Positions 22,291-31,745 of a stretch of DNA of 64,000 nt are shown here, one piece after another. A model generated the notes under the pieces. It saw only the letters and a list, made by a program, of their open reading frames with translations, searched no databases and was not told the DNA's origin. This DNA is from Eretmocerus hayati (lineage: Eukaryota; Arthropoda; Insecta; Hymenoptera; Aphelinidae). The stretch's first letter is position 1. Every line of letters begins with the position of its first letter. The stretch covers positions 77,270,186-77,334,185 of the forward strand of contig CM056743.1 of assembly GCA_029851415.1 (NCBI GenBank). Direction: 5' to 3'. The translations under genes were made by a program, and so were the position numbers.

Positions 22291-25167
22291 ATGGAAATGG
22301 CGAAAGGCCGCAAAAACTCCAATAGCTTTAAGTCCACTCATAGTAACAACGGGGATACAGACGATGAACGGACCGTGAATGACCCGGAAATCGCTGGTGG
22401 CAGTCGATCCCCATCCCCAAATAAGGAACCGGTTGATGTTGCTTCGCTCAAGACCCGATATTATAATGAAATGGAAAAAGGAGATGATAGAGCTCGAGCT
22501 GCTTTTCTCGCATTGATGTCCGCGGAATTAGGGCTTCAGCATCGGGGTGAGGTTCACATGAGTATCGCGATACGAGATTTGAGCCAAGTGCTTACAATGC
22601 AACCAGAATATTTCTCTGACACAGAAACTGTCGTGTTAGAAAGTCTAAGGGATCTTCTCGAAAATGCGCAGATTTCAACAGGTGCTCGTTCTAAATTCCC
22701 GGGGGACGTACCTGACACTAATAGCTACGATCAATTTAGAGCATTTCGTATGTTTGCGGAATCTTCGCGATTAGATGGACAGTCCACAATGAAGAAAGAA
22801 TCTTACCCAGGGAACCCTCTTCCTGATGACAATAATGATGCTTGTACTGAGCATTCAACCGGATTAACCGAGTATACCATGGCCGAGGGATACCCGTGGC
22901 CCCTCGTTGACCAAAATAGTAGATCACAAGTTCGATTCGGTGGTAGTCCCAGCAACCGGCTTCAGAAAAGCCTGGATGCTGATGACCAAAACATCTCCGG
23001 CCACCAGCTCTCGAATAACCTTAATGCCGAGATGCGGAACCATACCAGCCGTCGGCTCCCGGGAAGCCTAGACGCTGATTCGCATTACGTAAGCTATAGT
23101 AGGAGTGAACGAAACCAAATCGAACAAAGTAGTAAAAACGAGAAGCCACGCAGTCGGGGTAAGGAAAAACCATCGTTTGGATCGTCCAAACGACGCTCTC
23201 GCGGACCAAACCGGACCAGTGACGTTGATCATCCTAATAAATCAAATGACGATGAAGAAACGGATAGTGAATCACAACAATCAAAACGTTCTCAACGAAG
23301 GCAAACCTCAAACAAAAAATCGCGTCAAAACGGGAAGAAACAGCGTTATGAGCAACCCTCCAGTTCTGACCAAGGGACATCAGACGACACTGACTATGAC
23401 GATGACGATTTCATAGAAATTAATCAGGTCTCAGAAAACGAGACGAATCATTCACGCCGTAACCAAGCCAGCAAACACGCGTCTTATGAATATCAACCCT
23501 CGCGGCAAGGAATTCAAAATCGAGACAGAAGAAGCGACGGAGAATCAAACTGTAGTGGCCGCACTCGCCGCGTAACAGCGCAGAACACTTCGAGACGTTC
23601 TAACACCGATCGGCGTCATGGCTCAAAATTCCGTCTCACACTCAATCAAGCTCTAAATCAAATCACTCCGTACGATGGAAACCCAGACATGTTAGATCTA
23701 TTTTGCCAATCTGTTAGATACGTTGTTGATGAATACGGGCCTGATTCTGAGCCCTGGATTCTTTCGACACTAGCCAGTAAACTCAAAGGCCGCGCAGCTG
23801 AGGGCTATACAGCACGCCTTACACAGTATGCTTCGGTAGAGAAATTGCTAGCCGATATGACGACTCAGTATAGCGGGGTAGGTGGAGCAGATAGAGTTTT
23901 AGCAGAACTGAAACTAGTACAACAAAAGCCGGGAGAAGGAGCAGGAGATTATGGTTTGAGAGTTCAAACACTCCATAATCGCCTTCTCAATGTCTATGAT
24001 TCCGACGCCAAGTTAAAAAAGTGGGAAAGTGAAACATATAAACATAATGCAAATAATGAAGCTCTGCAACAGTTCATGTTTGGATTGTCGGGTCCACTTG
24101 AACACCAAGTCCGCTCAACAAACCCAACAACCCTGCGAGAAGCCATCTCAGAGGCCGTCAATTTTGAAAATAAAACGAGTGCTCGAACCGTATTCTCCAT
24201 TCGACAAACAGATGGAAATTCTGATGATTTTGTGGCAATGGTCAATGCTTGTGTTGAACGAAAAATAAAAGAGTTACGTTCAAACGACCCAACTCCGGTA
24301 GAATCCGCGGCCATCAGATTAGCTACAATCACAGACATCTGCAGATATTGCCAACGCCAAGGTCACATACAGCGCGACTGTTTGAAAAAGAAACGCGATA
24401 CGAAATTTTGCAAATTCTGTCGCATTGCGGGGCATGATCTGAACGAATGCCGATCCTTGGAGGATGCGCTTGAAAAGGGCGCTGTGATCAAAGCACCGGC
24501 GCAAGTATCTGGACAGTCAGGTCAAAACCCAGGACGAAGTGATTATCGCGCGGATGCGATATCGCGAGCAGACAGATCCAGGGAGCAAGGGAATATGAGA
24601 TACGTTACCGGGCGTCGCGACAACTACCGCAATGACAGAGTACCAACGCGAAATTACAATGGAAGTCGATCAACTCCAAATTTCTATGAACCTAATGGTG
24701 GTCGCAGCTATGGCAGCAATTATGGTTATAACAGCAATGACAATCGGAGCAGGAGTTTTTACAACAATAACGCCAATCAGGGGAGAAACTATGAGGGTTA
24801 TAATATGAATCGTAACGGTAATTGGAACAACGGAAACGGCTATAGGGCTCCAGTGCGAAATAATGATGATTACAACAGTCGGGGATACACTCAGAGATAC
24901 AACTCGGGAAACAACGGTCGACAATACAACAACGCTAGATCCAACTATAATGGTCCAAATGGGAACTATCAGGGATCTCGGGATGACAATGGTGGCGGAT
25001 ATATGAATCAAAATGATAAGCGTGATCGTACTCCAGAAGTCCGTAGTAGAGCAAATTCACAATCCAATGACGGACGGTCGTACAATCAAAATTTGAATAA
25101 TCAGACAAATTCTTTAAACTGCGAGGATGCTCGGCACCAACCCGCGGGGCCGAGCACAGCCAACTAG
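22291..25167 (+). CDS. gag: Gag polyprotein (958 aa)
   Basis: Structural polyprotein expected to form the particle. Starts at ATG 22291; residues 1 to about 446 are a long, charged, Ser/Asn/Arg-rich region predicted disordered and not usual in gypsy Gag. About 447-640 look like the retrotransposon capsid domain (RLTLNQALNQITPYDGN near its start). Two CCHC zinc knuckles follow at about 683-720 (CRYCQRQGHIQRDC and CKFCRIAGHDLNEC). The last 240 residues are Asn/Gly/Tyr/Arg-rich low-complexity sequence, which resembles RNA-binding, phase-separating tails. The usual length for this group is 400-500 residues, so this Gag is about twice as long. The frame is intact and leads into pol by a -1 shift. 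Capsid domain assignment is by pattern and moderately sure. Confidence 0.85.
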   Translation: MEMAKGRKNSNSFKSTHSNNGDTDDERTVNDPEIAGGSRSPSPNKEPVDVASLKTRYYNEMEKGDDRARAAFLALMSAELGLQHRGEVHMSIAIRDLSQVLTMQPEYFSDTETVVLESLRDLLENAQISTGARSKFPGDVPDTNSYDQFRAFRMFAESSRLDGQSTMKKESYPGNPLPDDNNDACTEHSTGLTEYTMAEGYPWPLVDQNSRSQVRFGGSPSNRLQKSLDADDQNISGHQLSNNLNAEMRNHTSRRLPGSLDADSHYVSYSRSERNQIEQSSKNEKPRSRGKEKPSFGSSKRRSRGPNRTSDVDHPNKSNDDEETDSESQQSKRSQRRQTSNKKSRQNGKKQRYEQPSSSDQGTSDDTDYDDDDFIEINQVSENETNHSRRNQASKHASYEYQPSRQGIQNRDRRSDGESNCSGRTRRVTAQNTSRRSNTDRRHGSKFRLTLNQALNQITPYDGNPDMLDLFCQSVRYVVDEYGPDSEPWILSTLASKLKGRAAEGYTARLTQYASVEKLLADMTTQYSGVGGADRVLAELKLVQQKPGEGAGDYGLRVQTLHNRLLNVYDSDAKLKKWESETYKHNANNEALQQFMFGLSGPLEHQVRSTNPTTLREAISEAVNFENKTSARTVFSIRQTDGNSDDFVAMVNACVERKIKELRSNDPTPVESAAIRLATITDICRYCQRQGHIQRDCLKKKRDTKFCKFCRIAGHDLNECRSLEDALEKGAVIKAPAQVSGQSGQNPGRSDYRADAISRADRSREQGNMRYVTGRRDNYRNDRVPTRNYNGSRSTPNFYEPNGGRSYGSNYGYNSNDNRSRSFYNNNANQGRNYEGYNMNRNGNWNNGNGYRAPVRNNDDYNSRGYTQRYNSGNNGRQYNNARSNYNGPNGNYQGSRDDNGGGYMNQNDKRDRTPEVRSRANSQSNDGRSYNQNLNNQTNSLNCEDARHQPAGPSTAN

Positions 25168-28100
25168 AAAAGCAAAAATCGCCCCAGCGTCATGTCTCAA
25201 TCCGCCTTCTCGACTCGAACGGTCGTAGACACCCAATCGTCAAACTTAGTAGTGAACATTTCATGGATCGCGAATGTCGATTTTATGCTGATACTGGCGC
25301 GGATGTGACATTGTTAAAAGCGGGGTGCGTTTCAAAGGATGCAAAGATTGACAAAGATCACGTCATAGCGATAACGGGGGTAACCGCTGGGGAATGTTTT
25401 ACTCTCGGAAGATTGAAAATGGACCTAAATGGACTCGAATGTGAAGTTCACATAGTCCCGGATGATTTTGCAATTAATACAGAAGGGCTATTAGGATGGC
25501 AAGAATTCGAGAAGCATGGAGGGATCGTCGATGCCAAAGCAAAGTGTTTAAGGTTTGCAAATTTACAAATACCATTCGTGGAAGAAAAATTCACTATACC
25601 CCCTCGAACAAGGCAAATTATCTATGCACGAGTGAAGAATAATGCTAATGTAGGCTTTGTGGGTCTTCAAGACTTGGGCCCGGGGATTTTGTTCGGGAAT
25701 TTCATAGCAACTAATAATAAAGGAAAAGCTTACGCTGAATGTGTTAATACAAACGAAAAAGAGATCGAAATAGAACCCCCAGAGGTATTACTTGAAGAAT
25801 GCTATACAACAACAGAAGGTAAAGACATTTTTGACCTGAACGAGGAGGAAAATGAAATAAAAGCGTGGAAACGATCTCCGATATTAAGAGTGATGACGGA
25901 GGGAGTCAAAGACCGCGCTACCAGAATATTCGAAATGATTGATCCAAAAACATTGAAGGGGCTGAATGAAGAAGAAATTCAACACATAAAGGACCTTCTA
26001 AAAGAACGTCCACATGTTTTCGGGTTACCCGGGGAAAAATTGAAAGCTACGCATCTGGTTTCTCATAGAATAATTACTACTACCGACAAACCCATCAAAG
26101 CGAAACGCTATCGCATACCATTTGCTATCAAAAAGGAAATGGAGAAACAAGTTGATGAGTTACTCGAGGCAGGCATACTGAAACCTTCACAGTCACCCTA
26201 TTCAAGCCCTTTGTGGATAGTTCCTAAGAAACCAAGACCAAATGGAGAACCCAAGTGGCGGTTAGTGGCTGACTTCCGTCAGTTGAATGAAATCACGGTA
26301 GGCGACAACTACCCCTTACCGTATACGGTGGATATCATCGAAAACGTAGCTAAAGCTCGATATATCACGGCTATTGATTTAAAACAAGGCTTTTTCCAAG
26401 TGCCAATTTACCCTGGAGACACACATAAAACAGCAGTAGTCGCGGACACGAAATTAGTTGAGTTTACAAGGTCACCTATGGGTTTGAAAAACTCGCCATC
26501 GAATTTTATGAGGTTAATGCAATTAGCGCTAGCAGGAATGGTGGGGGTAGATCTGTGGCTGTATCTCGATGATATTATTATCGTGGCTGAGGATCTGGTT
26601 CAGCATTCTATTAGATTTAAAAGGCTCTTAAAGCGACTGGACGAAGCTAATTTAACAATCGAACCAAGCAAGTGCCAGTTTCTCCAAAGAGAAGCGAGTG
26701 TCTTAGGTTACATAGTAGGCAACGGAGAAATAAGACCCGATCCGAAGAAAATAGAGGTGGTAAGAAAATATCCTGTTCCAACAACAACGAAGAAAGTAAA
26801 ACAATTCTTAGGATTAGCATCGTATTACAGACGATTCATTAAAGGTTTCGCAGGGATAGCATATCCACTGAACTTGCTCCTGAGGGGCAACACAAAATTT
26901 TATTGGGGGGATGAACAGCAAAAATCTTTTGAAAAATTGAGGGATGCTTTATGTTCAGAGCCAGTTCTCAAAGCACCTGACCCAGAAGGCGATGAGTTCA
27001 TTTTGATCACGGATGCCAGCGAATTCTGTGTTTCTTCAATTCTGAGTCAAGGGAAACTAGGCCAAGAACACCCCTGTTCTTATTCCAGTCGATGCCTTCG
27101 AGCGAACGAATTGCGTTACAGCGTATACCTTAAGGAGTTAGCCGCCATCTGTCATGGTGTAGAACAAAATCGTTGCTTTTTATTTGGTAGAAAATTCACA
27201 GTGGTCACGGACCACGAACCACTGAAACACTTTCACACCACAAAGAAGCCTGATCTTAGGTTCCATCGTTTAAAAGCATCCCTTATAGGTTATGATTTCA
27301 CTATTCAGTATCGGCCTGGGAGTAAGAACGCCAACGCTGACGCATTGTCTAGGAATCCAGTCTTGGAAGAAGGGGATGAAAATCCAGAAAAATCGAAAGC
27401 GGAGCTATATCAACTAGCAGAAAAACAAGAGGCTGAAATTACGAATATCCCAATTGCTAAAGTATTTGTTGTGACAAGGAGTAAAAAGCGTAAGATAGAA
27501 GAATTAGAAGAGGATGGAGAAGAGGTCAGGATCAATTGGAAAAATCCGATTCAGAGAAGTTCAAGTTGTGATTATTCAACCGATCCATCAGTGAGTGACA
27601 GAAATGACAAGAATTGGAGTGGCACAGAGATGGCAGAACGACAAATCAATAGTCAAGCCTCTAAGGTTCAAAGGGGAGGACGCTTTCCTCCTTGGAACAT
27701 GCTGAAGGAAATAGATGACCATCCACACGCAGAAAAAATACTTAGCCAAGCAAGTAATGAAGCCTATATGTTACCCTATTTGACTGAAAAACGATTAGAG
27801 AAAATGGGCGCAGACATTCAAATAACAAGCACTCCCAAGAAAGATATTATCATCAAAAGACCCGAGAAGGAGCAACGACAGACTCTATCGAGAAAACACT
27901 CATACTTGTATGGGAACACGTTATATGATTCGTCCGAATCCGAGGACGACATCAACGAAGCATTGCAAACAAAATCGAAAACTGGGCAATCCACCAATGA
28001 GACCACCGATCCACTCAACAAGTGCATGGATAACCTTGATTCAACACAATACGCGGAACTCCCAGCCGAAACGACGCGTCAGATAGAATCAAGTCATGCC

Positions 28101-31061
28101 GTCGACGAAAGCACGACACCAATGGAAATAGATGAACTCACGATCAATGTAAGTGAAAGGATGGCTATACATCCATTGTCGTGGAAAGTGAAAGAATTTG
28201 AAACTCAAGGACAAGCTGGTGTCCAAATTTTAGTTTGGGGGAAGGGAAATGAACCAAAGAATGGTGGAAGCATAAGTAACGAAGGAGAGACAATTTTGAT
28301 CAATACAAAGGGTAGCAAATCAAAAAATGAGCTCAGAACGGAAGGAAATGACAAATTGAGTTCAGGAAGGGGCATAATAGAAGAATTTAAACGTGCAAAA
28401 TATCAACCGGTTGTCAATCTTACGCGATTGAAACCACCAGCAATAGATATTTTAGCAACCAATGGAAGTATTACTCGACAGCAGGCGATCGTTCCGGAAT
28501 CAAGAGAGCTCTCTCCAATCCTTGAAATGCAAGAAATAGGTACTGTAGACAATCGCACATGGCCAACAATTACTGCCAACAACGTAAACATGAGCACAAG
28601 TGTCCAATCCCCGGAAACAAATGCATCGAAATTTGGTGAAATGGGCGATGGAACGCCAACTTTTTCCAAATCACCGGAGGCTTCATTTCATAAAACGTTG
28701 GAAAATAGGAAAGATTCGGACGATCATATCTCAGCACAAGACCGAACCGGGAATTTTTCAGACAGTAATCCAGTAGCGAATCTGAGCGTAAGATTCCAGA
28801 ATTATGAAGAGCATGAACAGTGTGCTCAAGCGAATCATGTCCTTGAACAGTATTTAGATATTCCAGGAGACGGCAATTGTTTGTTCCATTCGTTGATAAA
28901 ACTAAAAAGTTGGGATGCAACTCCTCTCGATTTACGTAAATACTTGTTGAATAGCGAATATCTACCAGACTGCGCGGATCCACTAGCAGCCGTAGAGATT
29001 CTCACTTCAGAGAACAAATACGGCGACGTTGACACATTATATATATACTCACGGCAGTTTAATGAAAATATTTGCGTGCATTTACAATGCCAAGATAGAA
29101 TGAGATATGCTCACATAAAAGTTTCTAATCTCCCACAATTTTTACACCTCCACCTGCAAGGGCTACATTTTACCCCATATATTGATAGGGGGCCACGACC
29201 AGTTCAAGAATGTTTGATTGATAATTCTGTTCCATATGACACAGATGATGTCGAGATGCCACAAGTAGAGATTTCAATAAATCCAAACGATATCTCTCAG
29301 CAGCAGGAAGCTTTGAGTAATTTGTCGCAGCCACAGAATTCTTCATACCGAAATGGGGCTTTGGCAAACGCTGATGTAATTCAAGGAAATATGATACAGG
29401 GAAATGATATTGATAGACAGGACGAGGAGCGTGAGTCAGATATTGAAAATTTACCTCCGGAAATACCGCAAAATAAGGATAATGTAATGACTAGATATTT
29501 AGTAGCCGAAGCTCGAGGTCCACGAGAGATACCTGCGTGGGTAATAGACGAGGAAGAAATAGACGTATTCAGAGGGGTAAGATTAATAAACGATCACCCA
29601 TTTGCACATATCGATAATCTCGCTTACACGATTGCCGCGGATTTGCAGACTGAAACAGAAATCTTAAATGCACTGGTCGCGAGGAAATATGTGAGTCAAG
29701 ACGAACTTCTTAGCGCATCGCGATCCATAGGAGAAGTTGTGGTATCCGATTACAAAGACAAGAAAATATTTGGTATGGTTATCAAAAACACATCGTATTC
29801 AAAAGCTCTAAGACCCGATATTACATCAACTGTGAAAGTTCTCAAAGAATTACTCGTCTCTTTCGATATAAAATCATTGGGGATAATCAGGGATTTGGCG
29901 ATGCTTCATAAAAATGAATGGAATTATTTTGTCGAGCAATGCAATCGTATTTTTCGGAACGTTCCAATAGCCATTACTTTGTTTGAGAATAATTTACCTA
30001 TACCACCCACAGAGGAACGGGCACGAATTATCAAGGAGTATCACGAATCTTCAATAGGGGGACACAAAGGAATTGCCAAAACGTACGATAGAGTAGCGAG
30101 CGAATATTACTGGCCTAACATGCATGGCGATGTGAGAATTTTTGTAAGGTCCTGCCCGACTTGTCAAACAGATAAATTGACTCGCGTAAAAACTAGGCTA
30201 CCCATGGTTATAACAGATACACCAGTGATACCATTCGAAAAAATTTCAATGGATTTCGTGGGTCCTAAAACTCCTACAAAACGGGGAAACATTTATATCT
30301 TGACTATTCAGGATTGTTTCAGCAAATACTGCATTCTTACCCCAACGTCTGAAGCAACGACAGTCGTAGTTGCCAGAGTGCTCGTGGAAAAGTTCATAGC
30401 CTACTTCGGATTACCAGTATCAATACTCACCGACCAAGGAACACATTTTACAGGCAAAATTCTTGAAGAATTCGCAAGAATCTTCAGAATTAACAAGTTT
30501 ACTACATCATCGTTCCGCCCATCCTCGAACGGCTCGATTGAGCGCATGCATCATACGCTGAATGAATATTTGATAATGTACCTAAGAGATAATGAAGATT
30601 GGGATACGCTTTTACCTCTGGCTCAGCATTCGATAAATACCACAAAGCATGATATGCTAGGGTATTCTCCGCACCAAATTGTTTTCGGACGAAAAGCTCG
30701 TACACCATCCAGTTTTCCTCCTCGTGATCAGCTCATGACATATGATGAATATTTAGCAGACATAACAGAAGCCTACGCGCATCTCAGAACATTAGCTGCG
30801 ATGAATCTTCTTCAAGGAAAATTCCGATCTAAAAGATCATATGACCTCAAAATAAATTCCAAATTTTTCAGAGTAGGAGAGATGGTTTATTTAATTAAAG
30901 AACCTAGGCACGGAAAAACCGATAAACATTACGTAGGCCCTTGGGAAATTTTAGAAATTGATTATAACACGCATAATGCGAGAATAATAAAAGATGGAAC
31001 TGAACGTATAGTACACATAGATAAGTTGAAAAATCATCACGAAAATGAAGATGCTCAATAA
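25101..31061 (+). CDS. pol: Pol polyprotein: PR-RT-RNaseH-OTU-IN
   Basis: Replication polyprotein, open from 25101 and expected as a Gag-Pol frameshift fusion; residue numbers here count from the first ATG at 25263 (1932 aa). Protease has DTGAD at 10-14. RT has its catalytic YLDD at about 433. RNase H has TDAS near 581 and the end-of-domain NADALSR near 691. About 700-1190 is an unusual charged, disordered stretch. About 1190-1305 is an OTU-type cysteine protease: GDGNCLFHSL with Cys 1206, and a late QGLHFTPY His 1302. Integrase follows with an HHCC finger (H1594, CPTC), and D1664, D1724, E1760, i.e. DD(35)E, and a C-terminal YVGPWEIL GPY/F-like motif. All catalytic motifs seem intact. Gypsy Pol is usually about 1000-1200 residues; the extra length is the inserted region between RNase H and integrase. 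Confidence 0.9.
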   Translation, partial: SDKFFKLRGCSAPTRGAEHSQLEKQKSPQRHVSIRLLDSNGRRHPIVKLSSEHFMDRECRFYADTGADVTLLKAGCVSKDAKIDKDHVIAITGVTAGECFTLGRLKMDLNGLECEVHIVPDDFAINTEGLLGWQEFEKHGGIVDAKAKCLRFANLQIPFVEEKFTIPPRTRQIIYARVKNNANVGFVGLQDLGPGILFGNFIATNNKGKAYAECVNTNEKEIEIEPPEVLLEECYTTTEGKDIFDLNEEENEIKAWKRSPILRVMTEGVKDRATRIFEMIDPKTLKGLNEEEIQHIKDLLKERPHVFGLPGEKLKATHLVSHRIITTTDKPIKAKRYRIPFAIKKEMEKQVDELLEAGILKPSQSPYSSPLWIVPKKPRPNGEPKWRLVADFRQLNEITVGDNYPLPYTVDIIENVAKARYITAIDLKQGFFQVPIYPGDTHKTAVVADTKLVEFTRSPMGLKNSPSNFMRLMQLALAGMVGVDLWLYLDDIIIVAEDLVQHSIRFKRLLKRLDEANLTIEPSKCQFLQREASVLGYIVGNGEIRPDPKKIEVVRKYPVPTTTKKVKQFLGLASYYRRFIKGFAGIAYPLNLLLRGNTKFYWGDEQQKSFEKLRDALCSEPVLKAPDPEGDEFILITDASEFCVSSILSQGKLGQEHPCSYSSRCLRANELRYSVYLKELAAICHGVEQNRCFLFGRKFTVVTDHEPLKHFHTTKKPDLRFHRLKASLIGYDFTIQYRPGSKNANADALSRNPVLEEGDENPEKSKAELYQLAEKQEAEITNIPIAKVFVVTRSKKRKIEELEEDGEEVRINWKNPIQRSSSCDYSTDPSVSDRNDKNWSGTEMAERQINSQASKVQRGGRFPPWNMLKEIDDHPHAEKILSQASNEAYMLPYLTEKRLEKMGADIQITSTPKKDIIIKRPEKEQRQTLSRKHSYLYGNTLYDSSESEDDINEALQTKSKTGQSTNETTDPLNKCMDNLDSTQYAELPAETTRQIESSHAVDESTTPMEIDELTINVSERMAIHPLSWKVKEFETQGQAGVQILVWGKGNEPKNGGSISNEGETILINTKGSKSKNELRTEGNDKLSSGRGIIEEFKRAKYQPVVNLTRLKPPAIDILATNGSITRQQAIVPESRELSPILEMQEIGTVDNRTWPTITANNVNMSTSVQSPETNASKFGEMGDGTPTFSKSPEASFHKTLENRKDSDDHISAQDRTGNFSDSNPVANLSVRFQNYEEHEQCAQANHVLEQYLDIPGDGNCLFHSLIKLKSWDATPLDLRKYLLNSEYLPDCADPLAAVEILTSENKYGDVDTLYIYSRQFNENICVHLQCQDRMRYAHIKVSNLPQFLHLHLQGLHFTPYIDRGPRPVQECLIDNSVPYDTDDVEMPQVEISINPNDISQQQEALSNLSQPQNSSYRNGALANADVIQGNMIQGNDIDRQDEERESDIENLPPEIPQNKDNVMTRYLVAEARGPREIPAWVIDEEEIDVFRGVRLINDHPFAHIDNLAYTIAADLQTETEILNALVARKYVSQDELLSASRSIGEVVVSDYKDKKIFGMVIKNTSYSKALRPDITSTVKVLKELLVSFDIKSLGIIRDLAMLHKNEWNYFVEQCNRIFRNVPIAITLFENNLPIPPTEERARIIKEYHESSIGGHKGIAKTYDRVASEYYWPNMHGDVRIFVRSCPTCQTDKLTRVKTRLPMVITDTPVIPFEKISMDFVGPKTPTKRGNIYILTIQDCFSKYCILTPTSEATTVVVARVLVEKFIAYFGLPVSILTDQGTHFTGKILEEFARIFRINKFTTSSFRPSSNGSIERMHHTLNEYLIMYLRDNEDWDTLLPLAQHSINTTKHDMLGYSPHQIVFGRKARTPSSFPPRDQLMTYDEYLADITEAYAHLRTLAAMNLLQGKFRSKRSYDLKINSKFFRVGEMVYLIKEPRHGKTDKHYVGPWEILEIDYNTHNARIIKDGTERIVHIDKLKNHHENEDAQ
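25113..25156 (+). promoter_or_regulatory. -1 programmed ribosomal frameshift signal between gag and pol
   Basis: The heptamer T TTA AAC (25113-25119) is in the gag frame register required for -1 slippage. Eight nucleotides downstream a perfect 8-bp GC-rich hairpin forms between TGCTCGGC (25128-25135) and GCCGAGCA (25149-25156) with a 13-nt loop. The pol frame is -1 relative to gag and is open from 25101, so slippage at the heptamer fuses Gag to Pol before the gag stop at 25165. Confidence 0.85.
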
Positions 31062-31745
31062 CGGTGAAGTATTTCAGATGCAAATTATTTCAAAATATGC
31101 TCGTTTTAATAACTCAAGTTTATTGTGGCCCGTGAATAACCTTGATCGAATTATGGATAGGTCAGGCACGAAATACACGTCAAATACATATGAAAAATCA
31201 CGCTTTATTCAAAATATGGCTACAAATTCATTACATGACTGCGCGTCGCATTTTTTTTTTAAAAAAAGAAAAAAAAAACAAAAAAGAGAAAGAAAAGCCG
31301 AAATTCTCATGCGAAAAATATATATATGTATATGAAGCGCCGACAGCAAAATTTCAGTGTAATGAGCGTGATAAAAACATAGAGATCATTGATACATATA
31401 AAATATCCGAGACCATTTGTAAACAAAATGAAGGAGAAGAACTTAAGATATTTATAAATTGGGAGCGCGTCTCATTTTTCGAGCGTACTAAAATATATCT
31501 AAAACAATCGAAAAACATCATCGAGCGCTTAATACTGATTGGGCAACTTATCTAAGTAAATTAATATAGCTGAGTGCGTAATTCTCGCGTCGATGAAGAT
31601 GATGCCTGCTCAACACCGAAGGAGCGCGTCGAGTTCTTCGCCTTTCATTCCCTTTATATAATGGTTACGAATCAAACTGGAACAGCGGTAGGCGCTACAA
31701 AACTTCAATGGAGCAGGTTTTGCTAATTTGTACTCTTTGGTGATT
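31062..31745 (+). other. post-pol region, no gene recognised
   Basis: Contains an A-rich stretch (31250-31300) and a 137-codon plus-strand frame (31142-31555) whose last 70 codons look mildly coding-like but have no recognisable motif. It separates sense pol from the first antisense cargo gene. Confidence 0.3.

Noticed and set aside
28403..30708. Minus-strand frames across pol as more antisense cargo
   Set aside because: They are antisense to conserved Pol sequence, short, and show no splice or domain support.
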